A stretch of DNA of 64,000 nt from Desulfuromonas soudanensis. Lineage in GTDB: Bacteria > Desulfobacterota > Desulfuromonadia > Desulfuromonadales > WTL. The stretch lies in the NCBI RefSeq assembly GCF_001278055.1, contig NZ_CP010802.1, forward strand, positions 1,837,504 through 1,901,503, read 5' to 3'. The position numbers were made by a program, and so were the translations under genes. This document shows, one piece after another, positions 1-9,532 of this stretch. Numbering within the stretch: the first letter of the stretch is position 1; each line of letters opens with the position of its first letter. The notes beneath the pieces are model-generated. The model saw nothing but the letters and a program-made list of their open reading frames with translations, was not told the DNA's origin and ran no database searches.

Positions 1-1238
1 CCGCCGCCTTCGGCCGCAAGGCTTCGGTCCTCGGATTCGACATCAGCGCAAAAAAGATTGACGAACTGCGCCGCGGCGTTGACGCCACGGGCGAACTCGA
101 CGGAGCGGCCCTGGCCTCCACGAACATCGACTACACCACCGATCCGCAGCGTCTGAAGGAAGCCTCCTTTCTCATCGTCACCGTTCCGACCCCCATCGAC
201 GATCATCGCAAACCCGATCTCACCCCGGTGATCTCGGCGTCCCGATCCATCGGCCGCAATCTCGCTGCCGGGTCCATCGTCGTCTACGAATCGACGGTTT
301 ATCCCGGGGTCACCGAGGAGATCTGCATCCCGATCCTTGAGGCCGAATCGGGCCTCAAGTGCGGCGTCGACTTCAAGGTCGGTTATTCCCCGGAACGGAT
401 CAACCCCGGGGACAAGGTTCATACCGTCGACAAAATCATCAAGGTCGTCTCCGGTCAGGATGCCGAGACCCTCGAGACCGTGGCCCGGGTCTACGAGATG
501 GTCGTCACCGCCGGCGTGCACCGCGCCGAGAGCATCAAGGTCGCCGAGGCGGCCAAGGTCATCGAGAATACCCAGCGCGACCTCAACATCGCCCTGATGA
601 ACGAGCTGGCGATCATCTTTGGCAAGCTCGGCATCTCGACCCGCGCCGTTCTCGAGGCGGCCGGCACCAAGTGGAATTTTCTCAAGTTCACTCCGGGACT
701 GGTCGGCGGGCACTGCATCGGGGTCGATCCGTACTACCTGACCTACAAGGCCGAGGAGATCGGCTACCAGTCCCAGGTGATCCTCGCCGGGCGGAGGATC
801 AACGACGGCATGGGGAAATACGTCGCCGAGATGACGGTCAAGAAGCTGATCCAGGCCGACAAGGCGGTAAAAGGAGCGCGGGTCCTCGTTCTGGGCCTGA
901 CCTTCAAGGAGAACGTGCCGGATATCCGCAACAGCAAGGTCGTCGACATCCTGCGCGAGCTGGAGGAATACGGTATCGAGACCCTGGTCCATGACCCCGT
1001 TGCCTCCGCCGAAGAAGCCCAGGCCGAATACGGCGTCGAGCTGATTGCCCTCGACGGCATCGGGGGGGTCGATGCCGTGGTGGTCGCGGTCGCCCATGGA
1101 AAATTTCTGGCCCTTGGTGCCGCGGGGCTTAAAGCCCTGTGCAGCAACGGCAACGGCTGCGGGGTGGTGATCGACGTCAAGGAGATCTTCGGCCGCGCTG
1201 AGGTCGAGGCCCTGGGGCTCAGCTACTGGAGTCTCTGA
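1..1238 (+). CDS. nucleotide sugar dehydrogenase (UDP-GlcNAc/GalNAc 6-dehydrogenase type), 5' partial
   Basis: An NAD-dependent enzyme that oxidises C6 of a UDP-sugar to the uronic acid for surface polysaccharide synthesis. The gene is cut by the left border: an open frame starts at base 3 ([13 protein letters not shown]), so the start codon and the first part of the Rossmann fold are missing. Visible family features are the TVPTP segment, the long central helix region, the active-site motif [12 protein letters not shown] (catalytic Cys codon 714-716) and the C-terminal domain beginning [18 protein letters not shown]. The [12 protein letters not shown] form fits the TviB/WbpO/WecC side of the family better than UDP-glucose dehydrogenases, but the exact substrate is an inference. 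It lies 55 bases before rfbB, consistent with an O-antigen or capsule locus extending to the left. Confidence 0.88.
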   Translation, partial: AAFGRKASVLGFDISAKKIDELRRGVDATGELDGAALASTNIDYTTDPQRLKEASFLIVTVPTPIDDHRKPDLTPVISASRSIGRNLAAGSIVVYESTVYPGVTEEICIPILEAESGLKCGVDFKVGYSPERINPGDKVHTVDKIIKVVSGQDAETLETVARVYEMVVTAGVHRAESIKVAEAAKVIENTQRDLNIALMNELAIIFGKLGISTRAVLEAAGTKWNFLKFTPGLVGGHCIGVDPYYLTYKAEEIGYQSQVILAGRRINDGMGKYVAEMTVKKLIQADKAVKGARVLVLGLTFKENVPDIRNSKVVDILRELEEYGIETLVHDPVASAEEAQAEYGVELIALDGIGGVDAVVVAVAHGKFLALGAAGLKALCSNGNGCGVVIDVKEIFGRAEVEALGLSYWSL

Positions 1239-1293
1239 GCGGCTCCGATCGACTTTTTCCCTGAATCTTTATGCCGACTTTTGTGAGGAACGG

Positions 1294-2364
1294 ATGAAAA
1301 ACATTCTTGTCACCGGGGGCTGCGGTTTCATCGGCTCCAATTTTGTACGCCTGGCTCTTTTTGCCCTGCCGGAGTGCCGTCTGGTCAATCTCGACCTGCT
1401 GACCTATGCCGGCAATCCGAAGAACCTTTCCGATGTCGAAAACGATCCCCGCTACCGCTTCGTCAAGGGGGATATCTGCGACGCACCGCTGCTGGCGCAG
1501 ATCTTCGCCGAAGAGGATATCGATACGGTGGTGCACTTCGCCGCCGAATCCCATGTGGACCGCAGCATTTCCGGGCCTGCGGAGTTCATCCGCACGAATA
1601 TTACCGGCACCTTTACCCTCCTCGATGCCGCACGCCAGGCCTGGCTCGGCGGTGCCGAGAAGTCCGCCGGCTGCCGCTTTCTCCACGTCTCCACCGACGA
1701 GGTCTACGGCTCTCTCGGCGAGACAGGCTATTTCACCGAAACCACCCCCTACGATCCCCGCTCTCCCTACTCGGCGAGCAAGGCTTCGAGCGACCATCTG
1801 GTGAGCGCCTACTTTCACACCTACGGCCTGCCGGTGGTCACGACCAACTGCTCCAACAACTACGGCCCCTATCATTTCCCCGAAAAACTCATCCCGCTGA
1901 TCATCAACAACGCCCTGAACGGCAAGGAGCTGCCGGTCTACGGCGACGGCAAGAACGTTCGCGACTGGCTCTACGTCGTCGACCACTGCGAGGCGATTCT
2001 CACCGTGTTGCGCAAGGGGCGCCTCGGGCAGACGTACAACATCGGCGGTAACAACGAAAAGCAGAACATCGAAATCGTCCACACCGTCTGCGACCTCCTC
2101 GATGCCAAGGTCGGACTCCTCCCGGGAGGAGAGCCGCGCCGCTCGCTGGTCCGGTTCGTCAAGGACCGTCCCGGGCACGACCGCCGCTACGCCATCGATG
2201 CCGCCAAGATCCGCGACGAACTCGGCTGGAGTCCGGCGGTGACCTTCGAGGCCGGGATCGAAAAGACCCTCGACTGGTACCTGGCCAATCCCGAATGGAT
2301 CTCTGCGGTTATTGACGGATCCTATCAAGCGTATTACGAGAAGATGTATGGGGAGAGAGGCTGA
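1294..2364 (+). CDS. rfbB: dTDP-glucose 4,6-dehydratase
   Basis: Converts dTDP-glucose to dTDP-4-keto-6-deoxyglucose, the second step of dTDP-L-rhamnose synthesis in the cytosol. The 356-residue length is normal. It is an extended short-chain dehydrogenase with the NAD-binding GGCGFIG at residues 8-14, the active-site triplet Thr-Asp-Glu at about 134-136 (STDEVYG) and the catalytic Tyr159/Lys163 of PYSASKAS. The ATG at 1294 is preceded by a GAGGAA ribosome-binding site. It is first of a tight B-D-A-C group and the stop lies two bases before rfbD, so the genes are almost certainly co-transcribed. Confidence 0.96.
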   Translation: MKNILVTGGCGFIGSNFVRLALFALPECRLVNLDLLTYAGNPKNLSDVENDPRYRFVKGDICDAPLLAQIFAEEDIDTVVHFAAESHVDRSISGPAEFIRTNITGTFTLLDAARQAWLGGAEKSAGCRFLHVSTDEVYGSLGETGYFTETTPYDPRSPYSASKASSDHLVSAYFHTYGLPVVTTNCSNNYGPYHFPEKLIPLIINNALNGKELPVYGDGKNVRDWLYVVDHCEAILTVLRKGRLGQTYNIGGNNEKQNIEIVHTVCDLLDAKVGLLPGGEPRRSLVRFVKDRPGHDRRYAIDAAKIRDELGWSPAVTFEAGIEKTLDWYLANPEWISAVIDGSYQAYYEKMYGERG

Positions 2365-2366
2365 GC

Positions 2367-3278
2367 ATGACCGGACCTGCAAAGTGTCTCGCTCTGATCG
2401 GTGCCAAGGGAATGCTCGCCTCGATGGTTCTGGATACTGCTTCGGCCGACTTCGAGATCACCCCCTTCGACCTCCCCGAATTCGATCTCACCGACGCCTC
2501 CCTGGTGCAGAAGGTCATCGGCGAGCTTAAGCCCGACGTGATCATCAACTGCGCCGCCTTCACCGCCGTCGATGCCTGCGAGACCAACGAAGATCTGGCC
2601 AATAAGGTCAACGGCGAAGGTCCGGGAATTCTTGCCGCGGCCGCCCTCAAGGTCGGGGCGACGCTGGTGCATATCTCCACCGATTACGTCTTCGACGGCA
2701 AGCAGACGCGCCCCTACGCCGAGGAGGATAGACCCAACCCGTCCTCGGCCTACGGCCGCTCCAAGCTCCTCGGCGAGGAGGCGATTCGCAGCAGCGGGCT
2801 GAAGGAGTATTTCATTATCCGCACCAGCTGGCTCTACGGCCCCGGCGGCAAGAACTTCGTCGAGACCGTCGCCCGCCTCGCCGCCGAGCGCCAGGAGCTC
2901 CGGATCGTCGCCGACCAGTTCGGCACCCCGACCTACACCGGCGATTTGGCCGGCGCCATCTTCAATCTTCTCGATGCCGCGACGGTCGACCCGCCACCGG
3001 CGAACAGCCCCTACGGCCTCTACCATTTCTCCAACGAAGGGGAGTGCAGCTGGCATGACTTCGCCCTGGCCATCGTCGAAGAGTTGAAGGGGAGGGGGGC
3101 AACCGTTGTCGCCGAGGCGGTGCTGCCGATCCGCACCGAGGAATATCCTCTCCCGGCGCCGCGGCCGGCCTATTCGGTCTTCAGCAAGGAAAAGTACCGG
3201 AGGGTGACCGGGGCCACCGTTCCCCACTGGAAAGAGTCCCTTATTCGTTACTTCGACAGACGCTCCTCAGAGGTCTGA
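2367..3278 (+). CDS. rfbD: dTDP-4-dehydrorhamnose reductase
   Basis: Reduces dTDP-4-keto-L-rhamnose to dTDP-L-rhamnose with NAD(P)H, the last step of the pathway. It has 303 residues, typical of RmlD. The N terminus carries a Rossmann glycine motif (IGAKGMLA), followed by the family signature DVIINCAAFTAVDACE, the HISTDYVFDG strand and Tyr129/Lys133 in SAYGRSK. The C-terminal part contains the substrate-domain motif RPAYSVFSKEK. It starts two bases after rfbB with a GAGAGG site inside the end of that gene. Members are easily recognised and no key residue is missing. Confidence 0.95.
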   Translation: MTGPAKCLALIGAKGMLASMVLDTASADFEITPFDLPEFDLTDASLVQKVIGELKPDVIINCAAFTAVDACETNEDLANKVNGEGPGILAAAALKVGATLVHISTDYVFDGKQTRPYAEEDRPNPSSAYGRSKLLGEEAIRSSGLKEYFIIRTSWLYGPGGKNFVETVARLAAERQELRIVADQFGTPTYTGDLAGAIFNLLDAATVDPPPANSPYGLYHFSNEGECSWHDFALAIVEELKGRGATVVAEAVLPIRTEEYPLPAPRPAYSVFSKEKYRRVTGATVPHWKESLIRYFDRRSSEV

Positions 3279-3314
3279 GCCATTTTTTTTAGCGAAAAAT
3301 AAAGGATTGCAGTC

Positions 3315-4193
3315 ATGAACGGAATTCGCAAAGGGATCGTCCTGGCCGGCGGCGCCGGCAGCCGCCTCTACCCCCTGACCCTGGTTGCCAGCAAGCAGCT
3401 GCAGCCGGTCTATGACAAGCCGATGATCTATTATCCCCTCTCGACGTTGATGATGGCGGGGATCGACGACATCCTCATCATCTCCACCCCCCACGATACC
3501 CCCCGGTTCGAGGCGCTCCTCGGCGACGGCAGCCGCTTCGGGATCAAGCTCTCCTACAAGGTGCAGGCCGAGCCCAAAGGGATCGCCCAGGCTTTTCTCG
3601 TCGGCGAAGAATTTATCGACGGCGACCCGGTCTGCCTGATCCTCGGCGACAACATCTTCTACGGCAAGATGGGGCTTGACCGCATTGCAGCCTCCTTTCA
3701 AGGGGGCGCCATGGTCTTCGGCTATCCGGTGCACGACCCCGAACGGTACGGTGTCGTCGAGTTCGACAAGGGGGGAAAGGTCCTCTCTATCGAAGAGAAA
3801 CCTGCCCAGCCCAGATCTCATTACGCCGTCCCCGGCCTCTACCTCTACGACGGCAAGGTGGTGGAGATCACCAAGGCCCTCAAGCCTTCCCCTCGGGGCG
3901 AGCTGGAAATCACCGACGTCAATCTCGAATACCTGCGGCGCGGCGAACTGATGGTGGAAAAACTCGGCCGCGGAATCGCCTGGCTCGACACCGGGACCCA
4001 CGAGAGCCTCCTGGAGGCGAGTCACTTCATCGGTACCCTCGAAGCCAGGCAGGGGCTGAAGATCGCCTGTCTCGAGGAGATCGCCTATCGCAAGGGCTTT
4101 CTCGACCGCGACCGCATGGAGGCGGTGATCGCCGACACGCCCAGGTCGGGATACCGCACCTATCTGGAAATGGTCGTTCGGGGAGAGTTCTGA
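3315..4193 (+). CDS. rfbA: glucose-1-phosphate thymidylyltransferase
   Basis: Makes dTDP-glucose from dTTP and glucose-1-phosphate, the committed first step of dTDP-rhamnose synthesis, and in this family is usually feedback-inhibited by dTDP-rhamnose. It has 292 residues, the usual short RmlA length. The nucleotide-binding loop [11 protein letters not shown] lies near residues 11-21, with [16 protein letters not shown], the catalytic-domain GDNIFYG and the IEEKP motif following. An AAAGGA site precedes the ATG. The stop overlaps the start of rfbC in a TGATG arrangement, which implies translational coupling. Confidence 0.96.
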   Translation: MNGIRKGIVLAGGAGSRLYPLTLVASKQLQPVYDKPMIYYPLSTLMMAGIDDILIISTPHDTPRFEALLGDGSRFGIKLSYKVQAEPKGIAQAFLVGEEFIDGDPVCLILGDNIFYGKMGLDRIAASFQGGAMVFGYPVHDPERYGVVEFDKGGKVLSIEEKPAQPRSHYAVPGLYLYDGKVVEITKALKPSPRGELEITDVNLEYLRRGELMVEKLGRGIAWLDTGTHESLLEASHFIGTLEARQGLKIACLEEIAYRKGFLDRDRMEAVIADTPRSGYRTYLEMVVRGEF

Positions 4194-4735
4194 TGAAGGT
4201 GATCCCGACCGAAATTCCCGATGTGCTGATGATCGAGCCGAAGGTTTTCGGCGACGAACGGGGGTTCTTCTACGAGAGCTTCAACCAGCGCCAATGGCAG
4301 GAGGCGACGGGTCTGCAGACGACCTTCGTTCAGGACAATCACTCCCGCTCGGCCAAGGGGGTTTTGCGCGGACTGCACTACCAGATCAAACAGGCGCAGG
4401 GGAAGCTGGTGCGCTGTGTGGTGGGCGAAGTCTTCGATGTGGCCGTCGATCTCCGCCGCAAGTCGCCTACCTTCGGCAAGTGGGTGGGGATGATCCTTTC
4501 CGCAGAGAACAAGCGCCAGCTCTGGGTCCCTGAGGGGTTTGCCCACGGCTTTCTGGTGACTTCGGACTACGCCGAATTTTTGTACAAGACGACGGATTAT
4601 TATGCGCCGGAGTTTGAGCGCTGCATCGCCTGGAACGATGAATCCCTGAACATTGAATGGCCCATCACGGACCCCCTCTTGTCGCAAAAAGACGGCTCCG
4701 CGGCAAACCTTGCCGGAGCCAGCCTCTTTGATTAA
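4193..4735 (+). CDS. rfbC: dTDP-4-dehydrorhamnose 3,5-epimerase
   Basis: Epimerises C3 and C5 of dTDP-4-keto-6-deoxyglucose before the RfbD reduction. It has 180 residues and a cupin-like fold. Signature features are DERGFFYESF, the catalytic His62 in RGLHYQ, the DVAVDLRRKSPTFG strand and the WVPEGFAHGFL motif. The start overlaps the rfbA stop by one base (TGATG). It is the last gene of the rhamnose group, and its 3' end contains a GC-rich stem (4694-4720) that could terminate the operon. Confidence 0.96.
   Translation: MKVIPTEIPDVLMIEPKVFGDERGFFYESFNQRQWQEATGLQTTFVQDNHSRSAKGVLRGLHYQIKQAQGKLVRCVVGEVFDVAVDLRRKSPTFGKWVGMILSAENKRQLWVPEGFAHGFLVTSDYAEFLYKTTDYYAPEFERCIAWNDESLNIEWPITDPLLSQKDGSAANLAGASLFD
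4694..4727 (+). terminator. possible intrinsic terminator inside the 3' end of rfbC
   Basis: GGCTCCG-CG-GGCAA-type left arm (4694-4706) pairs with TTGCCGGAGCC (4710-4720) with a two-base bulge. The following U tract is short (CCTCTTTG), so termination strength is uncertain. Confidence 0.35.
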
Positions 4736-4789
4736 GGCTTGTCGGCAATTCTTTGTCCCGATGTTCTTCCCGGGCTCTGCCCTTTGCCA

Positions 4790-4818
4790 TTGACACCCCG
4801 GCCGGGAACCATTACCCT
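4790..4818 (+). promoter_or_regulatory. sigma70-type promoter for yicC-gmk-rpoZ
   Basis: A perfect TTGACA -35 (4790-4795) is separated by 17 bases from TACCCT (4813-4818), 54 bases upstream of the yicC start. It was identified by eye; the -10 box matches consensus only partly. Confidence 0.5.
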
Positions 4819-4871
4819 CGCCGATTATCGCTGTTCGCTTGGATGGACCAGACTTTTTTGCTGGAGACCAC

Positions 4872-5750
4872 ATGATAAAAAGCATGACCGGCTATGGCAA
4901 GGGCCAGGCCAGTGCCGACGGGATTTGCCTCACCGTCGAGCTCAAATCGGTCAACCATCGCTACAATGACGTGACGGTCAAGTTACCCCGATCCCTCCTC
5001 CCCTTTGAGGCGGAAATCAAGAAGAAGGTCGCCGAACGGCTGCGGCGGGGGAAGATCGACGTCTTCATCAATCAGGAATTTGCCACCGCAAGCGCGACGG
5101 TCCCGGTTCTCAACCGTCCCCTGGCCGATGCCTATGTCCGCCTCTTTGAAGAGATGCGCAGTCACTATTCGCTCTCCGGAGAGATCCCTCTTGCCCTTCT
5201 CGTCGCCCAGAAGGACGTCATCCAGGTGACCGAAGGGACCGTTGCCGAGGAGCTGGTCCGGGGATGCCTCGACGAGGCCCTCCTTCGCGCTCTCGAGGCG
5301 ATGGAGAAGATGCGTCTGGCCGAAGGGGATTCGACCCGTCTCGACATGGAGGAGCGTCTCTCGGCCATGGAGGAGTTTCTCGATCGGGTGGAGGAGCGGG
5401 CCCCGCAGGTCCCCCTCGAGTGGCAGGCAAAACTCCGTGAACGGCTCGCCCGGCTGCAGAAGGACCTGGAATTCGATCCCCAACGCCTCGCCCAGGAAAT
5501 CGCCCTCTTTGCCGACCGCTGCGACATCAGCGAGGAGGTGGTGCGCTTCCGGAGCCATCTCAAGCAGCTTCGCGGGCTCTTCGCCGTACTGGAGCCGGTC
5601 GGGCGGCAGATGGACTTTCTTCTCCAGGAGCTCAACCGCGAAGTCAACACCATGGGTTCCAAATCCAATGACGCAGAACTCACTCGGCAGGTGGTGATCA
5701 TCAAGTCCGAGCTGGAGAAGGTTCGCGAACAGGTCCAGAATGTGGAATAA
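4872..5750 (+). CDS. yicC: YicC-family endoribonuclease/stress-associated protein
   Basis: A 292-residue member of the YicC family (N-terminal YicC_N and C-terminal DUF1732). E. coli YicC has been linked to RNA cleavage and turnover of a small RNA; a role here is inferred from family. The start chosen is ATG 4872, giving the hallmark N terminus MIKSMTGYGKG behind a GGAG site; an upstream in-frame ATG at 4839 lacks both. Other family marks are ELKSVNHRYNDV and the C-terminal LLQELNREVNTMGSKSND. It is followed at 39 bases by gmk, the classic yicC-gmk pairing of bacteria. Confidence 0.93.
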   Translation: MIKSMTGYGKGQASADGICLTVELKSVNHRYNDVTVKLPRSLLPFEAEIKKKVAERLRRGKIDVFINQEFATASATVPVLNRPLADAYVRLFEEMRSHYSLSGEIPLALLVAQKDVIQVTEGTVAEELVRGCLDEALLRALEAMEKMRLAEGDSTRLDMEERLSAMEEFLDRVEERAPQVPLEWQAKLRERLARLQKDLEFDPQRLAQEIALFADRCDISEEVVRFRSHLKQLRGLFAVLEPVGRQMDFLLQELNREVNTMGSKSNDAELTRQVVIIKSELEKVREQVQNVE

Positions 5751-5789
5751 GGATTAGGGGTCCGTCACCCGTTACCGATACGGCCATCC

Positions 5790-6398
5790 ATGAATCGTGA
5801 AGGAATTATATTCGTAATATCAGCCCCTTCCGGGGCCGGCAAAACGTCGCTGTGCAAGGAAATTATTGACATTTTTCCGACCCTGCGGCATTCTGTCTCC
5901 TACACCACCCGGCCCATGCGCTCCGGGGAAAAAAACGGCATCGACTATCATTTCGTTTCCGATGAAATCTTCTCGGCGATGGTCGAAGGGGGCGATTTTG
6001 CCGAATGGGCCGAGGTCCACGGCAACCGCTACGGCACGGCGATTGCGACCCTGAAGGAGGCGGCCGCCGCCGGGCAGGATATCCTGCTCGACATCGATTG
6101 CCAGGGGGCGGCGCAACTGAAGAAAAACTGGCGGCAGGGGGTGTTCATCTTCGTCCTCCCGCCGAGCTTTGAAGAACTGCAGCGGCGCCTGCTCGGACGC
6201 AACACCGATTCCGCCGAGGTCATCGCCCGGCGCACCGCCAACGCCCGGGACGAGGTCCGCCAGGCGACCTGGTATGATTACCTGGTGATCAACGATGATT
6301 TCGCCCTCGCCCTCGAACAGCTCCGGGCCGTCATCGTCTCCGAAGGGATCCGCACCCCGCGGGTCCTCCCCACCGTCGCCGGGGCCTTTGGCCTTTAG
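5790..6398 (+). CDS. gmk: guanylate kinase
   Basis: Phosphorylates GMP to GDP with ATP, feeding GTP and (p)ppGpp synthesis. It has 202 residues. The P-loop [11 protein letters not shown] is near residue 11, the GMP-binding [20 protein letters not shown] follows, and the lid region [17 protein letters not shown] is intact. It sits between yicC and rpoZ with spoT just beyond, so guanine nucleotide supply, RNA polymerase omega and alarmone metabolism are encoded side by side. Confidence 0.97.
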   Translation: MNREGIIFVISAPSGAGKTSLCKEIIDIFPTLRHSVSYTTRPMRSGEKNGIDYHFVSDEIFSAMVEGGDFAEWAEVHGNRYGTAIATLKEAAAAGQDILLDIDCQGAAQLKKNWRQGVFIFVLPPSFEELQRRLLGRNTDSAEVIARRTANARDEVRQATWYDYLVINDDFALALEQLRAVIVSEGIRTPRVLPTVAGAFGL

Positions 6399-6465
6399 CC
6401 TCCGGACGGGGCATTTTTTTATTTCAACGGATCTTTATTTTTTACCCCAGTGGAGAATGATAGTC

Positions 6466-6672
6466 ATGGCACGTATTACCGTCGAAGATTGTCTAAAGCA
6501 GATCCCCAACCGGTTCCTTCTGGTCATGGTCGCTGCCAAGCGCTCCAAGCAGCTCTATAAGGGGGGGCAGTCCCTTATCGAAAATCGGGCAGCGAACAAG
6601 AAGATCGTTCTTGCTCTGCGCGAGATCGCCGCCGGAAAAGTCGACTACGAGATCCCGGTCAAAAAACGTTAG
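6466..6672 (+). CDS. rpoZ: DNA-directed RNA polymerase omega subunit
   Basis: The small omega subunit that assists assembly of RNA polymerase by chaperoning beta-prime and forms part of the ppGpp binding site in proteobacteria. It has 68 residues starting at ATG 6466 behind a GGAG site; the longer upstream frame has no family similarity. The N-terminal [11 protein letters not shown] and the [16 protein letters not shown] helix followed by [16 protein letters not shown] are diagnostic. The chain is short but complete for this group. Confidence 0.96.
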   Translation: MARITVEDCLKQIPNRFLLVMVAAKRSKQLYKGGQSLIENRAANKKIVLALREIAAGKVDYEIPVKKR

Positions 6673-6762
6673 CCGGGACTGCCGCCACCTGCGCCGTCTC
6701 TTCCGTTCCTGCCGTAAGATATGCGCCCCAGTCCCTGTTTTCTCTTTCGGGCGTCCGAACCG

Positions 6763-6798
6763 ATGCCGGCTATAATTTATATGGCCGGCATTGTTTTT
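6763..6798 (+). terminator. hairpin with U tract between rpoZ and spoT
   Basis: ATGCCGGC (6763-6770) pairs perfectly with GCCGGCAT (6784-6791), with an AT-rich inner loop that can itself fold, and is followed by TGTTTTT. It looks like an intrinsic terminator or attenuator 25 bases before the spoT start. The loop contains TATAAT (6771-6776), but no -35 match at the right distance, so a terminator is preferred over a promoter. Confidence 0.5.
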
Positions 6799-6823
6799 GG
6801 CGCACTGATCCGGGTTGGTTTTC

Positions 6824-8980
6824 ATGGTTCGCCTCGACGAAATTCTCGATAAAATCCTAGAGTACAACGCCAACGCCGACCTCGATGCGGTTCGCAAGGC
6901 CTATGTCTTCAGCGCCAAGGTGCATCAGGGGCAGACGCGCCTTTCCGGCGATGCCTATCTGACCCATCCCATGGAAGTCGCCCTGATCCTGACGAAGCTC
7001 AGGATGGACGTCCCCACCATCGTGACCGGACTCCTTCACGATACCCTTGAAGACACCCTGGCAACGCCTGAGGAGCTGCAGACCCTCTTCGGCACCGAGG
7101 TGGCCCAGCTCGTCGAGGGGGTCACCAAGATCGGCAAGATCACCTTTCGCACCAGCGAGGAACGCCAGGCCGAAAACTTCCGCAAGATGCTTCTGGCCAT
7201 GGCCCGGGATATCCGGGTCATTCTCGTCAAACTGGCCGACCGTCTCCACAACATGCGGACTCTCGACTTTCAGTCTCCGGAGCGGCAGCTCGGCATCGCC
7301 CGGGAAACCCTCGACATCTATGCCCCCCTGGCCAACCGCATGGGGATCAGCTGGATCAAGTGCGAGCTCGAAGACCTTTCCTTCCGCTATCTCAACCCCA
7401 AAGAATACAATGAACTCTCCGCCAAGGTCATGCGCAAGAAGAAGGAACGCGAGCGCTACATCGAGGAGGTCATAACATTCATTCGCGGCAAGCTGGCCGA
7501 GCACGGAATCGAGGGGGATGTTTCCGGGCGCTCCAAGCACCTGTATTCGATCCATCGCAAGATGGAGCGACAGGGGGTCGATTTTGAGCAGGTCTTCGAC
7601 CTGATCGCCTTCCGGGTCATGGTCAACAGTATCCGCGACTGCTACGGTGTCCTTGGGATGATCCATGCCGCCTGGAAACCGATCCCCGGTCGCTTCAAGG
7701 ACTATATCGCCATGCCCAAGGCGAATATGTACCAGTCGCTGCATACCACGGTGATCGGGCCCTACGGCGAGCGGATGGAGGTGCAGATCCGCACCGAGGA
7801 GATGCATAGGGTGGCTGAGGAGGGGATCGCCGCGCACTGGAAATACAAGGAGGGGAAGGGCGACTCCGGGGTCAGCGGCCGGGACGACAAACGTTTCGGC
7901 TGGCTTCGTCAGCTTCTGGAATGGCAGCAGGAGCTCACGGATTCCAGGGAATTCATGGATTCGGTGAAGATCGATCTCTTCCCCGAGGAGGTCTACGTCT
8001 TCACCCCCAATGGTGACGTCAAGGAACTCCCCCGGGGCTCGAGTCCCATCGATTTTGCCTACAGCGTCCATACCGACGTCGGCCATCGCTGCGTCGGGGC
8101 GCGGGTGAACGGCAAACTCGTCCCCTTGAAGAGCGAACTGCACAACGGCGACATCGTCGAGGTCATGACCTCTCCCAACCAGGTGCCGAGCAAGGACTGG
8201 CTCAAATACGTTCGCACCTCCAAGGCGCGCAACAAAATCCGTCAGTGGGTCAAGACCGAACAGCGGGAAAAAAGCCTGCAGATGGGGCGGGACCTTTTCG
8301 AGAAGGAACTGCGCAAATACGGTTTCAGTATCAACCGCGCCCTGGCCTCTCCCGGGATGGCGGAGGCGGTGGCCGAGCTGGGTTTTCAGAAAGTCGATGA
8401 CCTTCTCGCCGGTCTCGGTTACGGCAAGGTCTCTCTCGGCCAGGTGATCGCTCGAATCGTCCCCCAGGAGAAGCTGCACGGCGAACCGGCCAAGGCCGGG
8501 CGCATCGGCAAGGTTCTCGACAAAATCAGGAAAAAACCATCCAACGCCATCAAGATTCACGGCATCGAGGATATTCTGGTGCGTTACGCCAAATGCTGCA
8601 ACCCTCTTCCCGGCGACCCGGTCCTCGGATTCATTACCCGCGGCCGCGGAGTCACGGTCCATACCGTCGATTGTCCCTACGTCCAGGAGGCCGATCCCGA
8701 ACGGCGCGTCGAGGTGGAATGGGACATGAAGAAGAAGGCGTCACGTCCCGTCAAGATCCGTGTTCACTGTTATGACCAGAAGGGGATGCTGGCCGGGATC
8801 ACCGGAGCCATCACCAACTGCGAAGCGAACATCATCAGCGCCACCGTCCTTTCCACCAAGGACCGCAAGGGGATAAACAATTTTGAGGTCGACGTTCAGG
8901 ACCTCGACCACCTCAACCGCGTCATCAACGCCCTTCTTCAGGTCAAGGGGGTGTACAAGGTCGAACGCCTGCGCAACTAA
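6824..8980 (+). CDS. spoT: bifunctional (p)ppGpp synthetase/hydrolase
   Basis: The stringent-response enzyme that makes and degrades (p)ppGpp. It has 718 residues from ATG 6824; a TTG nine bases upstream is possible but unnecessary. Domains in order are an HD hydrolase with His72-Asp73 in HDTLEDT, the synthetase with the RFKD motif (290-293) and PKANMYQSLHT, a TGS domain (VYVFTPNGDVKELPRGS), and a C-terminal ACT domain from about 645. An intact HDxxED plus RxKD rather than ExDD in the synthetase loop indicates a bifunctional Rel/SpoT-type enzyme by established family rules. It lies downstream of gmk and rpoZ, with a hairpin between rpoZ and this gene. Confidence 0.95.
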   Translation: MVRLDEILDKILEYNANADLDAVRKAYVFSAKVHQGQTRLSGDAYLTHPMEVALILTKLRMDVPTIVTGLLHDTLEDTLATPEELQTLFGTEVAQLVEGVTKIGKITFRTSEERQAENFRKMLLAMARDIRVILVKLADRLHNMRTLDFQSPERQLGIARETLDIYAPLANRMGISWIKCELEDLSFRYLNPKEYNELSAKVMRKKKERERYIEEVITFIRGKLAEHGIEGDVSGRSKHLYSIHRKMERQGVDFEQVFDLIAFRVMVNSIRDCYGVLGMIHAAWKPIPGRFKDYIAMPKANMYQSLHTTVIGPYGERMEVQIRTEEMHRVAEEGIAAHWKYKEGKGDSGVSGRDDKRFGWLRQLLEWQQELTDSREFMDSVKIDLFPEEVYVFTPNGDVKELPRGSSPIDFAYSVHTDVGHRCVGARVNGKLVPLKSELHNGDIVEVMTSPNQVPSKDWLKYVRTSKARNKIRQWVKTEQREKSLQMGRDLFEKELRKYGFSINRALASPGMAEAVAELGFQKVDDLLAGLGYGKVSLGQVIARIVPQEKLHGEPAKAGRIGKVLDKIRKKPSNAIKIHGIEDILVRYAKCCNPLPGDPVLGFITRGRGVTVHTVDCPYVQEADPERRVEVEWDMKKKASRPVKIRVHCYDQKGMLAGITGAITNCEANIISATVLSTKDRKGINNFEVDVQDLDHLNRVINALLQVKGVYKVERLRN

Positions 8981-9044
8981 AGGGGGCTTCGGATCCCGAG
9001 GGTGCTCGGGCGGATTCCCTCAGGAGAGAATCGAGGAGAAAGAT

Positions 9045-9428
9045 ATGGGGATGGAAAAGATTGAAACCGCAGGGGCTCCGAAAGCCATCGGGCCCTATTC
9101 CCAGGCGGTGAGGGCTGGAGACTATCTCTTTTTTTCGGGACAGATTCCCCTCGATCCGCGGAGCGGCGAGGTGGTTTCAGGGGGGATCGAGAGGCAGACC
9201 GAGCAGGTGATGGCTAACCTCGGTGCCGTGCTGCAGGCTGCGGGCCTGGAGTTTTCCCAGGTGGTCAAGACGACCATCTATTTGCAGGATCTCGGGGACT
9301 TTGCCGCAGTTAACGCCATCTACGGTCGCTTTTTCCCGGGGATCGCTCCGGCGCGGGCCACGGTGCAGGTTGCCGGTCTCCCCAAGGGAGTCGGTGTCGA
9401 AATCGAAGGAATTGCCTACGGCGGGTAG
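9045..9428 (+). CDS. ridA: RidA family enamine/imine deaminase
   Basis: Hydrolyses reactive enamine/imine intermediates released by PLP enzymes, such as 2-aminoacrylate, and so protects amino-acid metabolism. It has 127 residues starting at ATG 9045 behind GAGGAGAAA. Family marks are the N-terminal APKAIGPYSQAV, SGQIPLDP, the NLGAVLQAAG helix and the C-terminal PARATVQVAGLPKGVGVEIE with the substrate-binding Arg. It follows spoT by 64 bases and ends at a strong bidirectional terminator. Confidence 0.95.
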   Translation: MGMEKIETAGAPKAIGPYSQAVRAGDYLFFSGQIPLDPRSGEVVSGGIERQTEQVMANLGAVLQAAGLEFSQVVKTTIYLQDLGDFAAVNAIYGRFFPGIAPARATVQVAGLPKGVGVEIEGIAYGG

Positions 9429-9473
9429 GGGAGGGGCGACTCGAACCGAACGCCTGGGACTGGGGTGGCGAGC

Positions 9474-9520
9474 AAAAAAAAGGGGGGACGAACCAGCCGG
9501 TTCGTCCCCCGTATCTTTTT
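9474..9520. terminator. bidirectional intrinsic terminator between ridA and rpmB
   Basis: GGGGGACGAACC (9483-9494) pairs perfectly with GGTTCGTCCCCC (9499-9510) around a four-base loop. A-rich sequence (9474-9481) on the left and TCTTTTT on the right give U tracts for both strands, as expected between convergent genes. Confidence 0.9.
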
Positions 9521-9532
9521 GGGTCACTTGGC

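Noticed and set aside
6748-6776. Promoter using TATAAT at 6771
   Set aside because: No reasonable -35 at 16-18 bases; the box lies in the loop of a perfect hairpin with a U tract, which better fits a terminator.
6857-8662. A 601-residue minus-strand open frame over spoT
   Set aside because: Same reason: the plus strand encodes a complete Rel/SpoT protein.
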